A stretch of DNA of 64,000 bases from Clusia tigrina (GCA_920105625.2 OV050031.1:93315676-93379675), one strand, 5' to 3'; counted from the first letter of the stretch, positions 22,371-36,076 are shown. The notes: generated by a model not told the origin, from the sequence alone. Numbers and translations are program-made.

Positions 22371-24330
22371 ACATACAAATGCTTGTAACTTTTCACTGAA
22401 GCGTCATAAAACCTTGAAACTTTTTAACAATAAAACACTCGAGCCTCTTGTCAATTTAAGCTATCGCTCAAAGCTATGCCACCCTTGAGTCCCAAATCAA
22501 TCACTGATAAAACTTCAAATGGCCCTAACTTCTATACGGTACGTTCTACACCTATCAAAGTTTGCAACATACAAATACTTGTAACTTTTTACTGGAGCGT
22601 CATAAAACATTGTAATTTTGTAACAATAATGTACTCGAGCCTCTTGTCAATTTAAGCTATCGCTCAAAGCTATGCTACCCTTAAGTCCCAAATCAAACAC
22701 TAATAAAACTTCAAATGGCTCTAAATTCTATACGGTACGTCCTACACCTATCAAAGTTTGCAACACACAAATGCTTGTAACTTTTCACTGGAGCGTTATA
22801 AAACCTTGAAACTTTGTAACAATAAAGTACTCGAGCCTCTTGTCAATTTAAGCTATTGCTCAAAGCTATGCTACCCTTGAATCCCAAATCAAACACTGAT
22901 AAAACTTCAAATGGCCCTAACTTCTATACGGAACGTCCTACACCTATCAAAGTTTGCAACATATAAATACTTGTAACTTTTTACTGGAGCGTCATAAAAC
23001 ATTGAAATTTTGTAACAATAAAGTACTCGAGCCTCTTGTCAATTTAAGCTATCGCTCAAAGCTATGCTACCCTTGAGTCCTAAATCAATCACTGATAAAA
23101 CTTCAAATGGCCCTAACTTCTATACGGTACGTCCTACACCTATCAAAGTTTGCAACATATAAATGCTTGTAACTTTTTACTGGAGCGTCATAAAACCTTG
23201 AAATTTTGTAACAATAAAGCACTCGAGCCTCTTGTCAATTTGAGCTATCGCTCAAAGCTATGCTACCCTTGAATCCCAAATAAAACACTGATAAAACTTC
23301 AAACGGCCCTAAATTCTATACGGTACGTCCTACACCTATCAAAGTTTGCAACATATAAATGCTTGTAACTTTTTACTGGAGCGTCATAAAACCTTGAAAT
23401 TTTGTAACAATAAAGTACTCGAGCCTCTTGTCAATTTAAGCTATCGCTCAAAGCTATGCTACCCTTGAATCCCAAATAAAACACTGATAAAACTTCAAAT
23501 GGCCCTAACTTCTGTATGGAACGTCCTACACCTATCAAAGTTTGCAACACACAAATGCATTTAACTTTTTACTGCAGCGTCATAAAACCCTGAAATTTTG
23601 TAACAATAAAGTACTCGAGCCTCTTGTCAATCTAAGCTATCGCTCAAAGCTATGCTACCCTTAAGTCCCAAATCAAACACTGATAAAACTTCAAATGGCC
23701 CTAAATTCTATACGGTACGTCCTACACCTATCAAAGTTTGCAACATACAAATGCTTGTAACTTTTTACTGGAGCGTCATAAAACCTTGAAATTTTGTAAC
23801 AATAAAGTACTCGAGCCTCTTGTCAATTTAAGCTATCGCTCAAAGCTATGCTACCCTTAAGTCCCAAATCAAACACTGATAAAACTTCAAATGGCCCTAA
23901 CTTCTATACGGTACGTCCTACACCTATCAAAGTTTGCAACATACAAATGCTTGTAACTTTTTACTGGAGCGTCATAAAACCTTGAAATTTTGTAACAATA
24001 AAGTACTCGAGCCTCTTGTCAATTTAAGCTATCGCTCAAAGCTATGCTACCCTTAAGTCCCAAATCAAACACTGATAAAACTTCAAATGGCGCTAACTTC
24101 TGTACGGTACGTCCTACACCTATCAAAGTTTGCAACATACAAATACTTGTAACTTTTTACTGGAGCGTCATAAAACCTTGAAATTTTGTAACAATAAAGT
24201 ACTCGAGCCTCTTGTCAATTTAAGCTATCGCTCAAAGCTATGCTACCCTTGAGTCCCAAATCAAACACTGATAAAACTTCAAATGGCCCTAACTTCTATA
24301 TGGTACGTCCTACACCTATCAAAGTTTGCA
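22371..24330. repeat. Heterogeneous satellite monomers, prototype of later HOR
   Basis: Ten monomers. Those at 22567-23742 follow the order used later in the 15-mer HOR: cattgtaatttt, acacac/gcgttat, tataaatact, aagcactcg with aaataaaacac and ttcaaacgg, gtatggaacg, then acacacaaatgcattt with ctgcagcg and caatctaagc. The equivalents lie at 33335-34510 and 36273-37448. From 23743 the copies are near-consensus. Confidence 0.82.
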
Positions 24331-25898
24331 ACAAACAAATGCTTGTAACTTTTTACTGGAGCGTCATAAAACCTTGAAATTTTGTAACAATAAAGTACTC
24401 GAGGCTCTTGTCAATTTAAGCTATCGCTCAAAGCTATGCTACCCTTAAGTCCCAAATCAAACACTGATAAAACTTCAAATGGCCCTAACTTCTGTACGGT
24501 ACGTCCTACACCTATCAAAGTTTGCAACACACAAATGCATTTAACTTTTTACTGGAGCGTCATAAAACCTTGAAATTTTGTAACAATAAAGTACTCGAGC
24601 CTCTTGTCAAATTAAGCTAACGCTCAAAGCTATGCTACCCTTGAGTCCCAAATCAAACACTGATAAAACTTCAAATGGCCCTAAGTTCTATATAGTACGT
24701 CCTACACCTATCAAAGTTTGCAACATACAAGTGATTGTAACTTTTTACTGGAGCGTCATAAAACCTTGAAATTTTGTAACAATAAAATACTCGAGCCTCT
24801 TGTCAATTTAAGCTATCGCTCAAAGCTATGCTACCCTTGAGTCCCAAATCAAACACTGATAAAACTTCAAATGGCCCTAACTTCTATACGGTACGTCCTA
24901 CACCTATAAAAGTTTGCAACATACAAATGCTTGTAACTTTTTACTGGAGCGTCATAAAACCTTGAAATTTTGTAACAATAAAGTACTCGAGCCGCTTGTC
25001 AATTTAAGCTATCGCTCAAAGCTATGCTACCCTTGAGTCCCAAATCATACACTGATAAAACTTCAAATGGCCCTAAGTTCTATACGGTATGTCCTACAAC
25101 TATCAAAGTTTGCAACATACAAATGCTTGTAACTTTTTATTGGAGCGTAATAAAACCTTGAAATTTTGTAATAATAAAGTACTCGAGCCTCTTGTCAATT
25201 TAAGCTATGGCTCAAAGCTATGCTACCCTTGAGTCCCATATCAAACACTGATAAAACTTCAAATGGCCCTAACTTCTATAAGGTACGTCCTACACCTATC
25301 AAAGTTTGCAACATACAAATGCTTGTAACTTTTTACTGGAGCGTCATAAAACCTTGAAACTTTGTAACAATAAAGTACTCGAGCCTCTTGTCAATTTAAG
25401 CTATTCCTCAAAGCTATGCTACCCTTGAGTCCCAAATCAAACACTGATAAAACTTCAAATGGCCCTAACTTCTATACGGTACGTCCTACACCTATCAAAG
25501 TTTGCAACATATAAATACTTGTAACTTTTTACTGGAGCGTCATAAAACATTGAAATTTTGTAACAATAAAGTACTCGAGCCTCTTGTCAATTTAAGCTAT
25601 TGCTCAAAGCTATGCTACCCTTAAGTCTCGAATCAAACACTGATAAAACTTCAAATGGCCCTAACTTCTGTACGGTACGTCCTACACCTATCAAAGTTTG
25701 CAACATACAAATGCTTGTAACTTTTTACTGGAGCGTCATAAAACCTTGAAATTTTGTAACAATAAAGTACTCGAGCCTCTTGTCAATTTAAGCTATTGCT
25801 CAAAGCTATGCTACCCTTAAGTCCCAAATCCAACACTGATAAAACTTCAAATGGACCTAACTTCTGTACGGTACGTCCTACACCTATCAAAGTTTGCA
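24331..25898. repeat. Divergent satellite monomers
   Basis: Eight 196-bp monomers with many private changes: acaaacaaatg and gaggctcttg (24331), ttctatatagtacg (24527), caagtgattg (24723), gagccgcttg and aatcatacac (24919), agctatggctc and ttctataagg (25115), agctattcctc (25311). I see no repeating order within this stretch. It is the least homogenised part I noticed. Confidence 0.8.
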
Positions 25899-26480
25899 AC
25901 ATACAAATGCTTGTAACTTTTTACTGGAGCGTCATAAAACCTTGAAATTTTGTAACAATAAAATACTCGAGCCTCTTGTCAATTTAAGCTATCGCTCAAA
26001 GCTATGCTACCCTTAAGTCCCAAATCAAACACTTCGCAAACACGCCCTAACTTCTATACGGTACGTCCTACACCTATCAAAGTTTGCAACATACAAATGC
26101 TTGTAACTTTTTATTGGAGCGTAATAAAACCTTGAAATTTTGTAATAATAAAGTACTCGAGCCTCTTGTCAATTTAAGCTATTGCTCAAAGCTATGCTAC
26201 CCTTAAGTCCCGAATCAAACACTGATAAAACTTCAAATGGCCCTAACTTCTGTACGGTACGTCCTACATCTATCAAAGTTTGCAACATACAAATGCTTGT
26301 AACTTTTTACTGGAGCGTCATAAAACCTTGAAATTTTGTAAAAATAAAGTACTCGAGCCTCTTGTCAATTTAAGCTATTGCTCAAAGCTATGCTACCCTT
26401 AAGTCCCAAATCAAACACTGATAAAACTTCAAATGGCCCTAACTTCTGTACGGTACGTCCTACACCTATCAAAGTTTGCA
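25899..26480. repeat. C-bearing trimer, copy 1 (582 bp)
   Basis: A monomer with acatacaaatg and tttttactgg carrying the C block (190 bp), then a D-like monomer with agctattg and cttaagtcccgaatc, then a monomer with a cttctgtacgg end and gtaaaaataaag. The same trimer recurs 1170 bp downstream. Confidence 0.86.
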
Positions 26481-27068
26481 ACATACAAATGCTTGTAACT
26501 TTTTACTGGAGCGTCATAAAACCTTGAAATTTTGTAACAATAAAGTACTCGAGCCTCTTGTCAATTTAAGCTATTCCTCAAAGCTATGCTACCCTTGAGT
26601 CCCAAATCAAACACTGATAAAACTTCAAATGGCCCTAACTTCTATACGGTACGTCCTACACCTATCAAAGTTTGCAACATACAAATGCTTGTAACTTTTT
26701 ACTGGAGCGTCATAAAACCTTGAAATTTTGTAACAATAAAGTACTCGAGCCGCTTGTCAATTTAAGCTATCGCTCAAAGCTATGCTACCCTTAAGTCCCA
26801 AATCAAACACTGATAAAACTTCAAATGGCCCTAACTTATGTACGGTACGTCCTGCACCTATCAAGGTTTGCAACACACAAATGCATTTAACTTTTTACTG
26901 GAGCGTCATAAAACCTTGAAATTTTGTAACAATAAAGTACACGAGCCTCTTGTCAATTTAAGCTAACGCTCAAAGCTATGCTACCCTTGAATCCCAAATC
27001 AAACACTGATAAAACTTCAAATGGCCCTAACTTCTGTACGGTACGTCCTACACCTATCAAAGTTTGCA
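26481..27068. repeat. Spacer trimer between C-bearing trimers (588 bp)
   Basis: Monomers with agctattcctc (26481), then gagccgcttg ending in the tcctgcacc/caaggtttg variant (26677), then acacacaaatgcattt with tacacgag and agctaacg (26873). The last two resemble 14944-15335. Confidence 0.83.
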
Positions 27069-27650
27069 ACATACAAATGCTTGTAACTTTTTACTGGAGC
27101 GTCATAAAACCTTGAAATTTTGTAACAATAAAATACTCGAGCCTCTTGTCAATTTAAGCTATCGCTCAAAGCTATGCTACCCTTAAGTCCCAAATCAAAC
27201 ACTTCGCAAACACGCCCTAACTTCTATACGGTACGTCCTACACCTATCAAAGTTTGCAACATACAAATGTTTGTAACTTTTTATTGGAGCGTAATAAAAC
27301 CTTGAAATTTTGTAATAATAAAGTACTCGAGCCTCTTGTCAATTTAAGCTATTGCTCAAAGCTATGCTACCCTTAAGTCCCGAATCAAACACTGATAAAA
27401 CTTCAAATGGCCCTAACTTCTGTACGGTACGTCCTACATCTATCAAAGTTTGCAACATACAAATGCTTGTCACTTTTTACTGGAGCGTCATAAAACCTTG
27501 AAATTTTGTAACAATAAAGTACTCGAGCCTCTTGTCAATTTAAGCTATTGCTCAAAGCTATGCTACCCTTAAGTCCCAAATCAAACACTGATAAAACTTC
27601 AAATGGCCCTAACTTCTGTACGGTACGTCCTACACCTATCAAAGTTTGCA
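27069..27650. repeat. C-bearing trimer, copy 2; last C-type monomer (582 bp)
   Basis: Repeats 25899-26480 with private changes (aaatgtttg, cttgtcac). The monomer at 27069-27258 is the last one in the window with the tcgcaaacacg block. The remaining 36.7 kb has none. Confidence 0.88.
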
Positions 27651-28042
27651 ACATACAAATGCTTGTAACTTTTTACTGGAGCGTCATAAAACCTTGAAAT
27701 TTTGTAACAATAAAGTACTCGAGCTTCTTGTCAATTTAAGCTATCGCTCAAAGCTATGCTACCCTTAAGTCCCAAATCAAACACTGATAAAACTTCAAAT
27801 GGCCCTAACTTCTGTACGGTACGTCCTACACCTATCAAAGTTTGCAACATACAAATACTTGTAACTTTTTACTGGAGCGTCATAAAACCTTGAAATTTTG
27901 TAACAATAAAGTACTCGAGCCTCTTGTCAATTTAAGCTATCGCTCAAAGCTATGCTACCCTTGAGTCCCAAATCAAACACTGATAAAACTTCAAATGGCC
28001 CTAACTTCTATATGGTACGTCCTACACCTATCAAAGTTTGCA
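27651..28042. repeat. Two satellite monomers before segmental copy II
   Basis: 27651 (gagcttcttg, cttctgtacgg) and 27847 (acatacaaatact, ending ttctatatgg) match the pair preceding the A monomer at 20214. The duplication therefore extends at least one to two monomers upstream of A. Confidence 0.82.
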
Positions 28043-29806
28043 ACATATAAATGCTTGTAACTTTTTACTGGAGCGTCATAAAACCTTGAAATTTTTTAAC
28101 AATAAAGTACTCGAGCCTCTTGTGAATTTAAGCTATTGCTCAAAGCTATGCTACCCTTGAATCCTAAATCAAACACTGATAAAACTTCAAATGGCCCTAA
28201 CTTCTATACGGTACGTCCTACACCTATCAAAGTTTGCAACATATAAATGCTTGTAACTTTTTACTGGAGCGTCATAAAACATTGTAATTTTGTAACAATA
28301 AAGTACTCGAGCCTCTTGTCAATTTAAGCTATCGCTCAAAGCTATGCTACCCTTAAGTCCCAAATCAAACACTAATAAAACTTCAAATGGCCATAAATTC
28401 TATACGGTACGTCCTACACCTATCAAAGTTTGCAACACACAAATGCTTGTAACTTTTCACTGGAGCGTTATAAAACCTTGAAATTTTGTAACAATAAAGT
28501 ACTCGAGCCTCTTGTCAATTTAAGCTTTTGCTCAAAGCTATGCTACCCTTGAATCCCAAATCAAACACTGATAAAACTTCAAATGGCCCTAACTTCTATA
28601 CGGTACGTCCTACACCTATCAAAGTTTGCAACATACAAATGCTTGTAACTTTTTATTGGAGCGTAATAAAACCTTGAAATTTTGTAACAATAAAGTACAC
28701 GAGCCTCTTGTCAATTTAAGCTATTGCTCAAAGCTATGCTACCCTTAAGTCTCGAATCAAACACTGATAAAACTTCAAATGGCCCTAACTTCTGTACGGT
28801 ACGTCCTACACCTATCAAAGTTTGCAACATACAAATGCTTGTAACTTTTTACTGGAGCGTCATAAAACCTTGAAATTTTATAACAATAAAGTACTCGAGC
28901 CTCTTGTCAATTTAAGCTATTGCTCAAAGCTATGCTACCCTTAAGTCCCAAATCCAACACTGATAAAACTTCAAATGGCCCTAACTTCTGTACGGTACGT
29001 CCTACACCTATCAAAGTTTGCAACATACAAATGCTTGTAACTTTTTACTGGAGCGTCATAAAACCTTGAAATGTTGTAACAATAAAGTACTCGAGCCTCT
29101 TGTCAATTTAAGCTATCGCTCAAAGTTATGCTACCCTTAAGTCTCAAATCAAACACTGATAAAACTTCAAATGGCCCTACCTTCTGTACGGTACGTCCTA
29201 CACCTATCAAAGTTTGCAACATACAAATGCTTGTAACTTTTTACTGGAGCGTCATAAAACCTTGAAATTTTGTAACAATAAAGTACTCGAGCCTCTTGTC
29301 AATTTAAGCTATCGCTCAAAGCTATGCTACCCTTGAGTCCCAAATCAAACACTGATAAAACTTCAAATGGCCCTAACTTCTATACGGTACGTCCTACACC
29401 TATCAAAGTTTGCGACATATAAATGCTTGTAGCTTTTTACTGGAGCGTCATAAAACCTTGAAATTTTGTAACAATTAAGTACTCGAGCCTCTTGTCAATT
29501 TAAGCTATTGCTCAAAGCTATGCTACCCTTGAATCCCAAATCAAACACTGATAAAACATCAAATGGCCCTAACTTCTATACGGTACGTCCTACACCTATC
29601 AGAATTTGCAACATATAAATGCTTGTAACTTTTTACTGGAGCGTCATAAAACATTGAAATTTTGTAACAATAAAGTACTCGAGCCTCTTGTCAATTTAAG
29701 CTATCGCTCAAAGCTATGCCACCCTTGAGTCCCAAATCAATCACTGATAAAACTTCAAATGGCCCTAACTTCTATACGGTACGTCCTACACCTATCAAAG
29801 TTTGCA
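28043..29806. repeat. Segmental duplication copy II (9 monomers)
   Basis: A (with attttttaac), cattgtaatttt, B variant, then directly the tacacgag monomer (28631). The two monomers present at 20803-21194 are skipped. Order then follows copy I through gaaatgttg (29069), 29219, gcgacatataaatg (29413) and 29611. It is shorter than copy I by 393 bp: two monomers plus the extra base of copy I. Confidence 0.87.
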
Positions 29807-30198
29807 ACATACAAATGCTGGTAACTTTTCACTGGAGCGTCATAAAACCTTGAAACTTTTTAACAATAAAGCACTCGAGCAGCTTGTCAATTTAAGCTAT
29901 CGCTCAAAGCTATGCTACCCTTGAGTCCCAAAACATACACTGATAAAACTTCAAATGGCCCTAAATTCTGTACGGTACGTCCTACACCTATCAGAATTTG
30001 CAACATATAAATGCTTGTAACTTTTTACTGGAGCGTCATAAAACATTGAAATTTTGTAACAATAAAGTACTCGAGCCTCTTGTCAATTTAAGCTATCGCT
30101 CAAAGCTATGCCACCCTTGAGTCCCAAATCAATCACTGATAAAACTTCAAATGGCCCTAACTTCTATACGGTACGTTCTACACCTATCAAAGTTTGCA
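29807..30198. repeat. Dimer with gcagcttg/aaaacatacac marker
   Basis: 29807 has aaatgctgg, ttttcactgg, gaaactttttaac, aagcactcgagcagc and aaaacatacac. 30003 has cattgaaattt, tatgccacc and acgttctac. The pair recurs at 32747 and 35685, always immediately before an A monomer. Confidence 0.87.
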
Positions 30199-33138
30199 AC
30201 ATACAAATAATTGTAACTTTTTACTGGAGCGTCATAAAACCTTGAAATTTTGTAACAATAAAGTACTCGAGCCTCTTGTGAATTTAAGCTATTGCTCAAA
30301 GCTATGCTACCCTTGAATCCTAAATCAAACACTGATAAAACTTCAAATGGCCCTAACTTCTATACGGTACGTCCTACACCTATCTAAGTTTGCAACATAT
30401 AAATGCTTGTAACTTTTTACTGGAGCGTCATAAAACATTGTAATTTTGTAACAATAAAGTACTCGAGCCTCTTGTCAATTTAAGCTATCGCTCAAAGCTA
30501 TGCTACCCTTAAGTCCCAAATCAAACACTAATAAAACTTCAAATGGCTCTAAATTCTATACGGTACGTCCTACACCTATCAAAGTTTGCAACACACAAAT
30601 GCTTGTAACTTTTCACTGGAGCGTTATAAAACCTTGAAATTTTGTAACAATAAAGTACTCGAGCCTCTTGTCAATTTAAGCTATTGCTCAAAGCTATGCT
30701 ACCCTTGAATCCCAAATCAAACACTGATAAAACTTCAAATGGCCCTAACTTCTATACGGTACGTCCTACACCTATCAAAGTTTGCAACATATAAATACTT
30801 GTAACTTTTTACTGGAGCGTCATAAAACATTGAAATTTTGTAACAATAAAGTACTCGAGCCTCTTGTCAATTTAAGCTATCGCTCAAAGCTATGCTACCC
30901 TTGAGTCCTAAATCAATCACTGATAAAACTTCAAATGGCCCTAACTTCTATACGGTACGTCCTACACCTATCAAAGTTTGCAACATATAAATGCTTGTAA
31001 CTTTTTACTGGAGCGTCATAAAGCCTTGAAATTTTGTAACAATAAAGCACTCGAGCCTCTTGTCAATTTAAGCTATCGCTCAAAGCTATGCTACCCTTGA
31101 ATCCCAAATAAAACACTGATAAAACTTCAAACGGCCCTAAATTCTATACGGTACGTCCTACACCTATCAAAGTTTGCAACATATAAATGTTTGTAACTTT
31201 TTACTGGAGCGTCATAAAACATTGTAATTTTGTAACAATAAAGTACTCGAGCCTCTTGTCAATTTAAGCTATCGCTCAAAGCTATGCTACCCTTAAGTCC
31301 CAAATCAAACACTAATAAAACTTCAAATGGCCATAAATTCTATACGGTACGTCCTACACCTATCAAAGTTTGCAACACACAAATGCTTGTAACTTTTCAC
31401 TGGAGCGTTATAAAACCTTGAAATTTTGTAACAATAAAGTACTCGAGCCTCTTGTCAATTTAAGCTTTTGCTCAAAGCTATGCTACCCTTGAATCCCAAA
31501 TCAAACACTGATAAAACTTCAAATGGCCCTAACTTCTATACGGTACGTCCTACACCTATCAAAGTTTGCAACATATAAATACTTGTAACTTTTTACTGGA
31601 GCGTCATAAAACATTGAAATTTTGTAACAATAAAGTACTCGAGCCTCTTGTCAATTTAAGCTATCGCTCAAAGCTATGCTACCCTTGAGTCCCAAATCAA
31701 TCACTGATAAAACTTCAAATGGCCCTAACTTCTATACGGTACGTCCTACACCTATCAAAGTTTGCAACATATAAATGCTTCTAACTTTTTACTGGAGCGT
31801 CATAAAACCTTGAAATTTTGTAACAATAAAGTACTCGAGCCTCTTGTCAATTTAAGCTATCGCTCAAAGCTATGCTACCCTTAAGTCCCACATCAAACAC
31901 TAATAAAACTTCAAATGGCCCTTACTTCTATACGGTACGTCCTACACCTATCAAAGTTTGCAACATACAAATGCTTGTAACTTTTTATTGGAGCGTAATA
32001 AAACCTTGAAATTTTGTAACAATAAAGTACACGAGCCTCTTGTCAATTTAAGCTATTGCTCAAAGCTATGCTACCCTTAAGTCTCGAATCAAACACTGAT
32101 AAAACTTCAAATGGCCCTAACTTCTGTACGGTACGTCCTACACCTATCAAAGTTTGCAACATACAAATGCTTGTAACTTTTTACTGGAGCGTCATAAAAC
32201 CTTGAAATTTTGTAACAATAAAGTACTCGAGCCTCTTGTCAATTTAAGCTATTGCTCAAAGCTATGCTACCCTTAAGTCCCAAATCCAACACTGATAAAA
32301 CTTCAAATGGCCCTAACTTCTGTACGGTACGTCCTACACCTATCAAAGTTTGCAACATACAAATGCTTGTAACTTTTTACTGGAGCGTCATAAAACCTTG
32401 AAATGTTGTAACAATAAAGTACTCGAGCCTCTTGTCAATTTAAGCTATCGCTCAAAGTTATGCTACCCTTAAGTCTAAAATCAAACACTGATAAAACTTC
32501 AAATGGCCCTACCTTCTGTACGGTACGTCCTACACCTATCAAAGTTTGCAACATACAAATGCTTGTAACTTTTTACTGGAGCGTCATAAAACCTTGAAAT
32601 TTTGTAACAATAAAGTACTCGAGCCTCTTGTCAATTTAAGCTATCGCTCAAAGCTATGCCACCCTTGAGTCCCAAATCAATCACTGATAAAACTTCAAAT
32701 GGCCCTAACTTCTATACGGTACGTCCTACACCTATCAAAGTTTGCAACATACAAATGCTGGTAACTTTTCACTGGAGCGTCATAAAACCTTGAAACTTTT
32801 TAACAATAAAGCACTCGAGCAGCTTGTCAATTTAAGCTATCGCTCAAAGCTATGCTACCCTTGAGTCCCAAAACATACACTGATAAAACTTCAAATGGCC
32901 CTAAATTCTGTACGGTACGTCCTACACCTATCAGAATTTGCAACATATAAATGCTTGTAACTTTTTACTGGAGCGTCATAAAACATTGAAATTTTGTAAC
33001 AATAAAGTACTCGAGACTCTTGTCAATTTAAGCTATCGCTCAAAGCTATGCCACCCTTGAGTCCCAAATCAATCACTGATAAAACTTCAAATGGCCCTAA
33101 CTTCTATACGGTACGTTCTACACCTATCAAAGTTTGCA
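30199..33138. repeat. 15-monomer HOR copy 1 (2940 bp)
   Basis: Monomers 1-5 are A, cattgtaatttt, acacac/gcgttat, tataaatact with cttgagtccta, and aagcactcg with ttcaaacgg. Monomers 6-12 (31179-32550) repeat the segmental-duplication block: cattgtaatttt, B, tataaatact, gcttctaac/cccacatc, tacacgag, aaatccaac, gaaatgttg. Monomers 13-15 are the tatgccacc, gcagcttg and tatgccacc/acgttctac group. Length is exactly 15x196. Confidence 0.88.
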
Positions 33139-36076
33139 ACATACAAATACTTGTAACTTTTTACTGGAGCGTCATAAAACCTTGAAATTTTGTAACAATA
33201 AAGTACTCGAGCCTCTTGTGAATTTAAGCTATTGCTCAAAGCTATGCTACCCTTGAATCCTAAATCAAACACTGATAAAACTTCAAATGGCCCTAACTTC
33301 TATACGGTACGTCCTACACCTATCTAAGTTTGCAACATATAAATGCTTGTAACTTTTTACTGGAGCGTCATAAAACATTGTAATTTTGTAACAATAAAGT
33401 ACTCGAGCCTCTTGTCAATTTAAGCTATCGCTCAAAGCTATGCTACCCTTAAGTCCCAAATCAAACACTAATAAAACTTCAAATGGCTCTAAATTCTATA
33501 CGGTACGTCCTACACCTATCAAAGTTTGCAACACACAAATGCTTGTAACTTTTCACTGGAGCGTTATAAAACCTTGAAATTTTGTAACAATAAAGTACTC
33601 GAGCCTCTTGTCAATTTAAGCTATTGCTCAAAGCTATGCTACCCTTGAATCCCAAATCAAACACTGATAAAACTTCAAATGGCCCTAACTTCTATACGGT
33701 ACGTCCTACAACTATCAAAGTTTGCAACATATAAATACTTGTAACTTTTTACTGGAGCGTCATAAAACATTGAAATTTTGTAACAATAAAGTACTCGAGC
33801 CTCTTGTCAATTTAAGCTATCGCTCAAAGCTATGCTACCCTTGAGTCCTAAATCAATCACTGATAAAACTTCAAATGGCCCTTACTTCTATACGGTACGT
33901 CCTACACCTATCAAAGTTTGCAACATATAAATGCTTGTAACTTTTTACTGGAGCGTCATAAAACCTTGAAATTTTGTAACAATAAAGCACTCGAGCCTCT
34001 TGTCAATTTAAGCTATCACTCAAAGCTATGCTACCCTTGAATCCCAAATAAAACACTGATAAAACTTCAAACGGCCCTAAATTCTATACGGTACGTCCTA
34101 CACCTATCAAAGTTTGCAACATATAAATGCTTGTAACTTTTTACTGGAGCGTCATAAAACCTTGAAATTTTGTAACAATAAAGTACTCGAGCCTCTTGTC
34201 AATTTAAGCTATCGCTCAAAGCTATGCTACACTTGAATCCCAAATAAAACACTGATAAAACTTCAAATGGCCCTAACTTCTGTATGGAACGTCCTACACC
34301 TATCAAAGTTTGCAACACACAAATGCATTTAACTTTTTACTGCAGCGTCATAAAACCCTGAAATTTTGTAACAATAAAGTACTCGAGCCTCTTGTCAATC
34401 TAAGCTATCGCTCAATGCTATGTTACCCTTGAATCCCAAATAAAACACTGATAAAACTTCAAATGGCCCTAAATTCTATACGGTACGTCCTACACCTATC
34501 AAAGTTTGCAACACACAAATGCTTGTAACTTTTCACTGGAGCGTTATAAAACCTTGAAATTTTGTAACAATAAAGTACTCGAGCCTTTTGTCAATTTAAG
34601 CTATTGCTCAAAGCTATGCTACCCTTGAATCCCAAATCAAACACTGATAAAACTTCAAATGGCCCTAACTTCTATACGGTACGTCCTACACCTATCAAAG
34701 TTTGCAACATACAAATGCTTGTAACTTTTTATTGGAGCGTCATAAAACATTGAAATTTTGTAACAATAAAGTACTCGAGCCTCTTGACAATTTAAGCTAT
34801 CGCTCAAAGTTATGCTACCCTTAAGTCCCAAATCAAACACTGATAAAACTTCAAATGGCCCTACCTTCTGTACGATACGTCCTACACCTACAAGTTTGTA
34901 ACATACAAATGCTTGTAACTTTTTACTGGAGCGTCATAAAACCTTGAAATTTTGTAACAATAAAGTACTCGAGCCTCTTGTCAATTTAAGCTATCGCTCA
35001 AAGCTATGCTACCCTTGAGTCCCAAATCAAACACTGATAAAACTTCAAATGGCCCTAACTTCTATACGGTACGTCCTACACCTATCAAAGTTTGCGACAT
35101 ATAAATGCTTGTAGCTTTTTACTGGAGCGTCATAAAACCTTGAAATTTTGTAACAATAAAGTACTCGAGCCTCTTGTCAATTTAAGCTATTGCTCAAAGC
35201 TATGCTACCCTTGAATCCCAAATCAAACACTAATAAAACTTCAAATGGCCCTAAATTCTATACGGTACGTCCTACACCTATCAAAGTTTGCAACACACAA
35301 ATGCATTTAACTTTTTACTGCAGCGTCATAAAACCCTGAAATTTTGTAACAATAAAGTACTCGAGCCTCTTGTCAATCTAAGCTATCGCTCAAACCTATG
35401 CTACCCTTAAGTCCCAAATCAAACACTGATAAAACTTCAAATGGCCCTAAATTCTATACGGTACGTCCTACACCTATCAGAATTTGCAACATATAAATGC
35501 TTGTAACTTTTTACTGGAGCGTCATAAAACATTGAAATTTTGTAACAATAAAGTACTCGAGCCTCTTGTCAATTTAAGCTATCGCTCAAAGCTATGCCAC
35601 CCTTGAGTCCCAAATCAATCACTGATAAAACTTCAAATGGCCCTAACTTCTATACGGTACGTCCTACACCTATCAAAGTTTGCAACATACAAATGCTTGT
35701 AACTTTTCACTGGAGCGTCATAAAACCTTGAAACTTTTTAACAATAAAGCACTCGAGCAGCTTGTCAATTTAAGCTATCGCTCAAAGCTATGCTACCCTT
35801 GAGTCCCAAAACATACACTGATAAAACTTCAAATGGCCCTAAATTCTGTACGGTACGTCCTACACCTATCAGAATTTGCAACATATAAATGCTTGTAACT
35901 TTTTACTGGAGCGTCATAAAACATTGAAATTTTGTAACAATAAAGTACTCGAGCCTCTTGTCAATTTAAGCTATCGCTCAAAGCTATGCCACCCTTGAGT
36001 CCCAAATCAATCACTGATAAAACTTCAAATGGCCCTAACTTCTATACGGTACGTTCTACACCTATCAAAGTTTGCA
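33139..36076. repeat. 15-monomer HOR copy 2 (2938 bp), internally exchanged
   Basis: Monomers 1-5 and 13-15 match copy 1. Monomers 6-12 are different: gtatggaacg, acacacaaatgcattt with ctgcagcg, acacac/gcgttat, gacaattt with aagttatg and a 2-bp loss near 34890, consensus, gcgacatataaatg, and a second acacacaaatgcattt. Despite the exchanged interior the monomer count is again 15. Confidence 0.87.
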
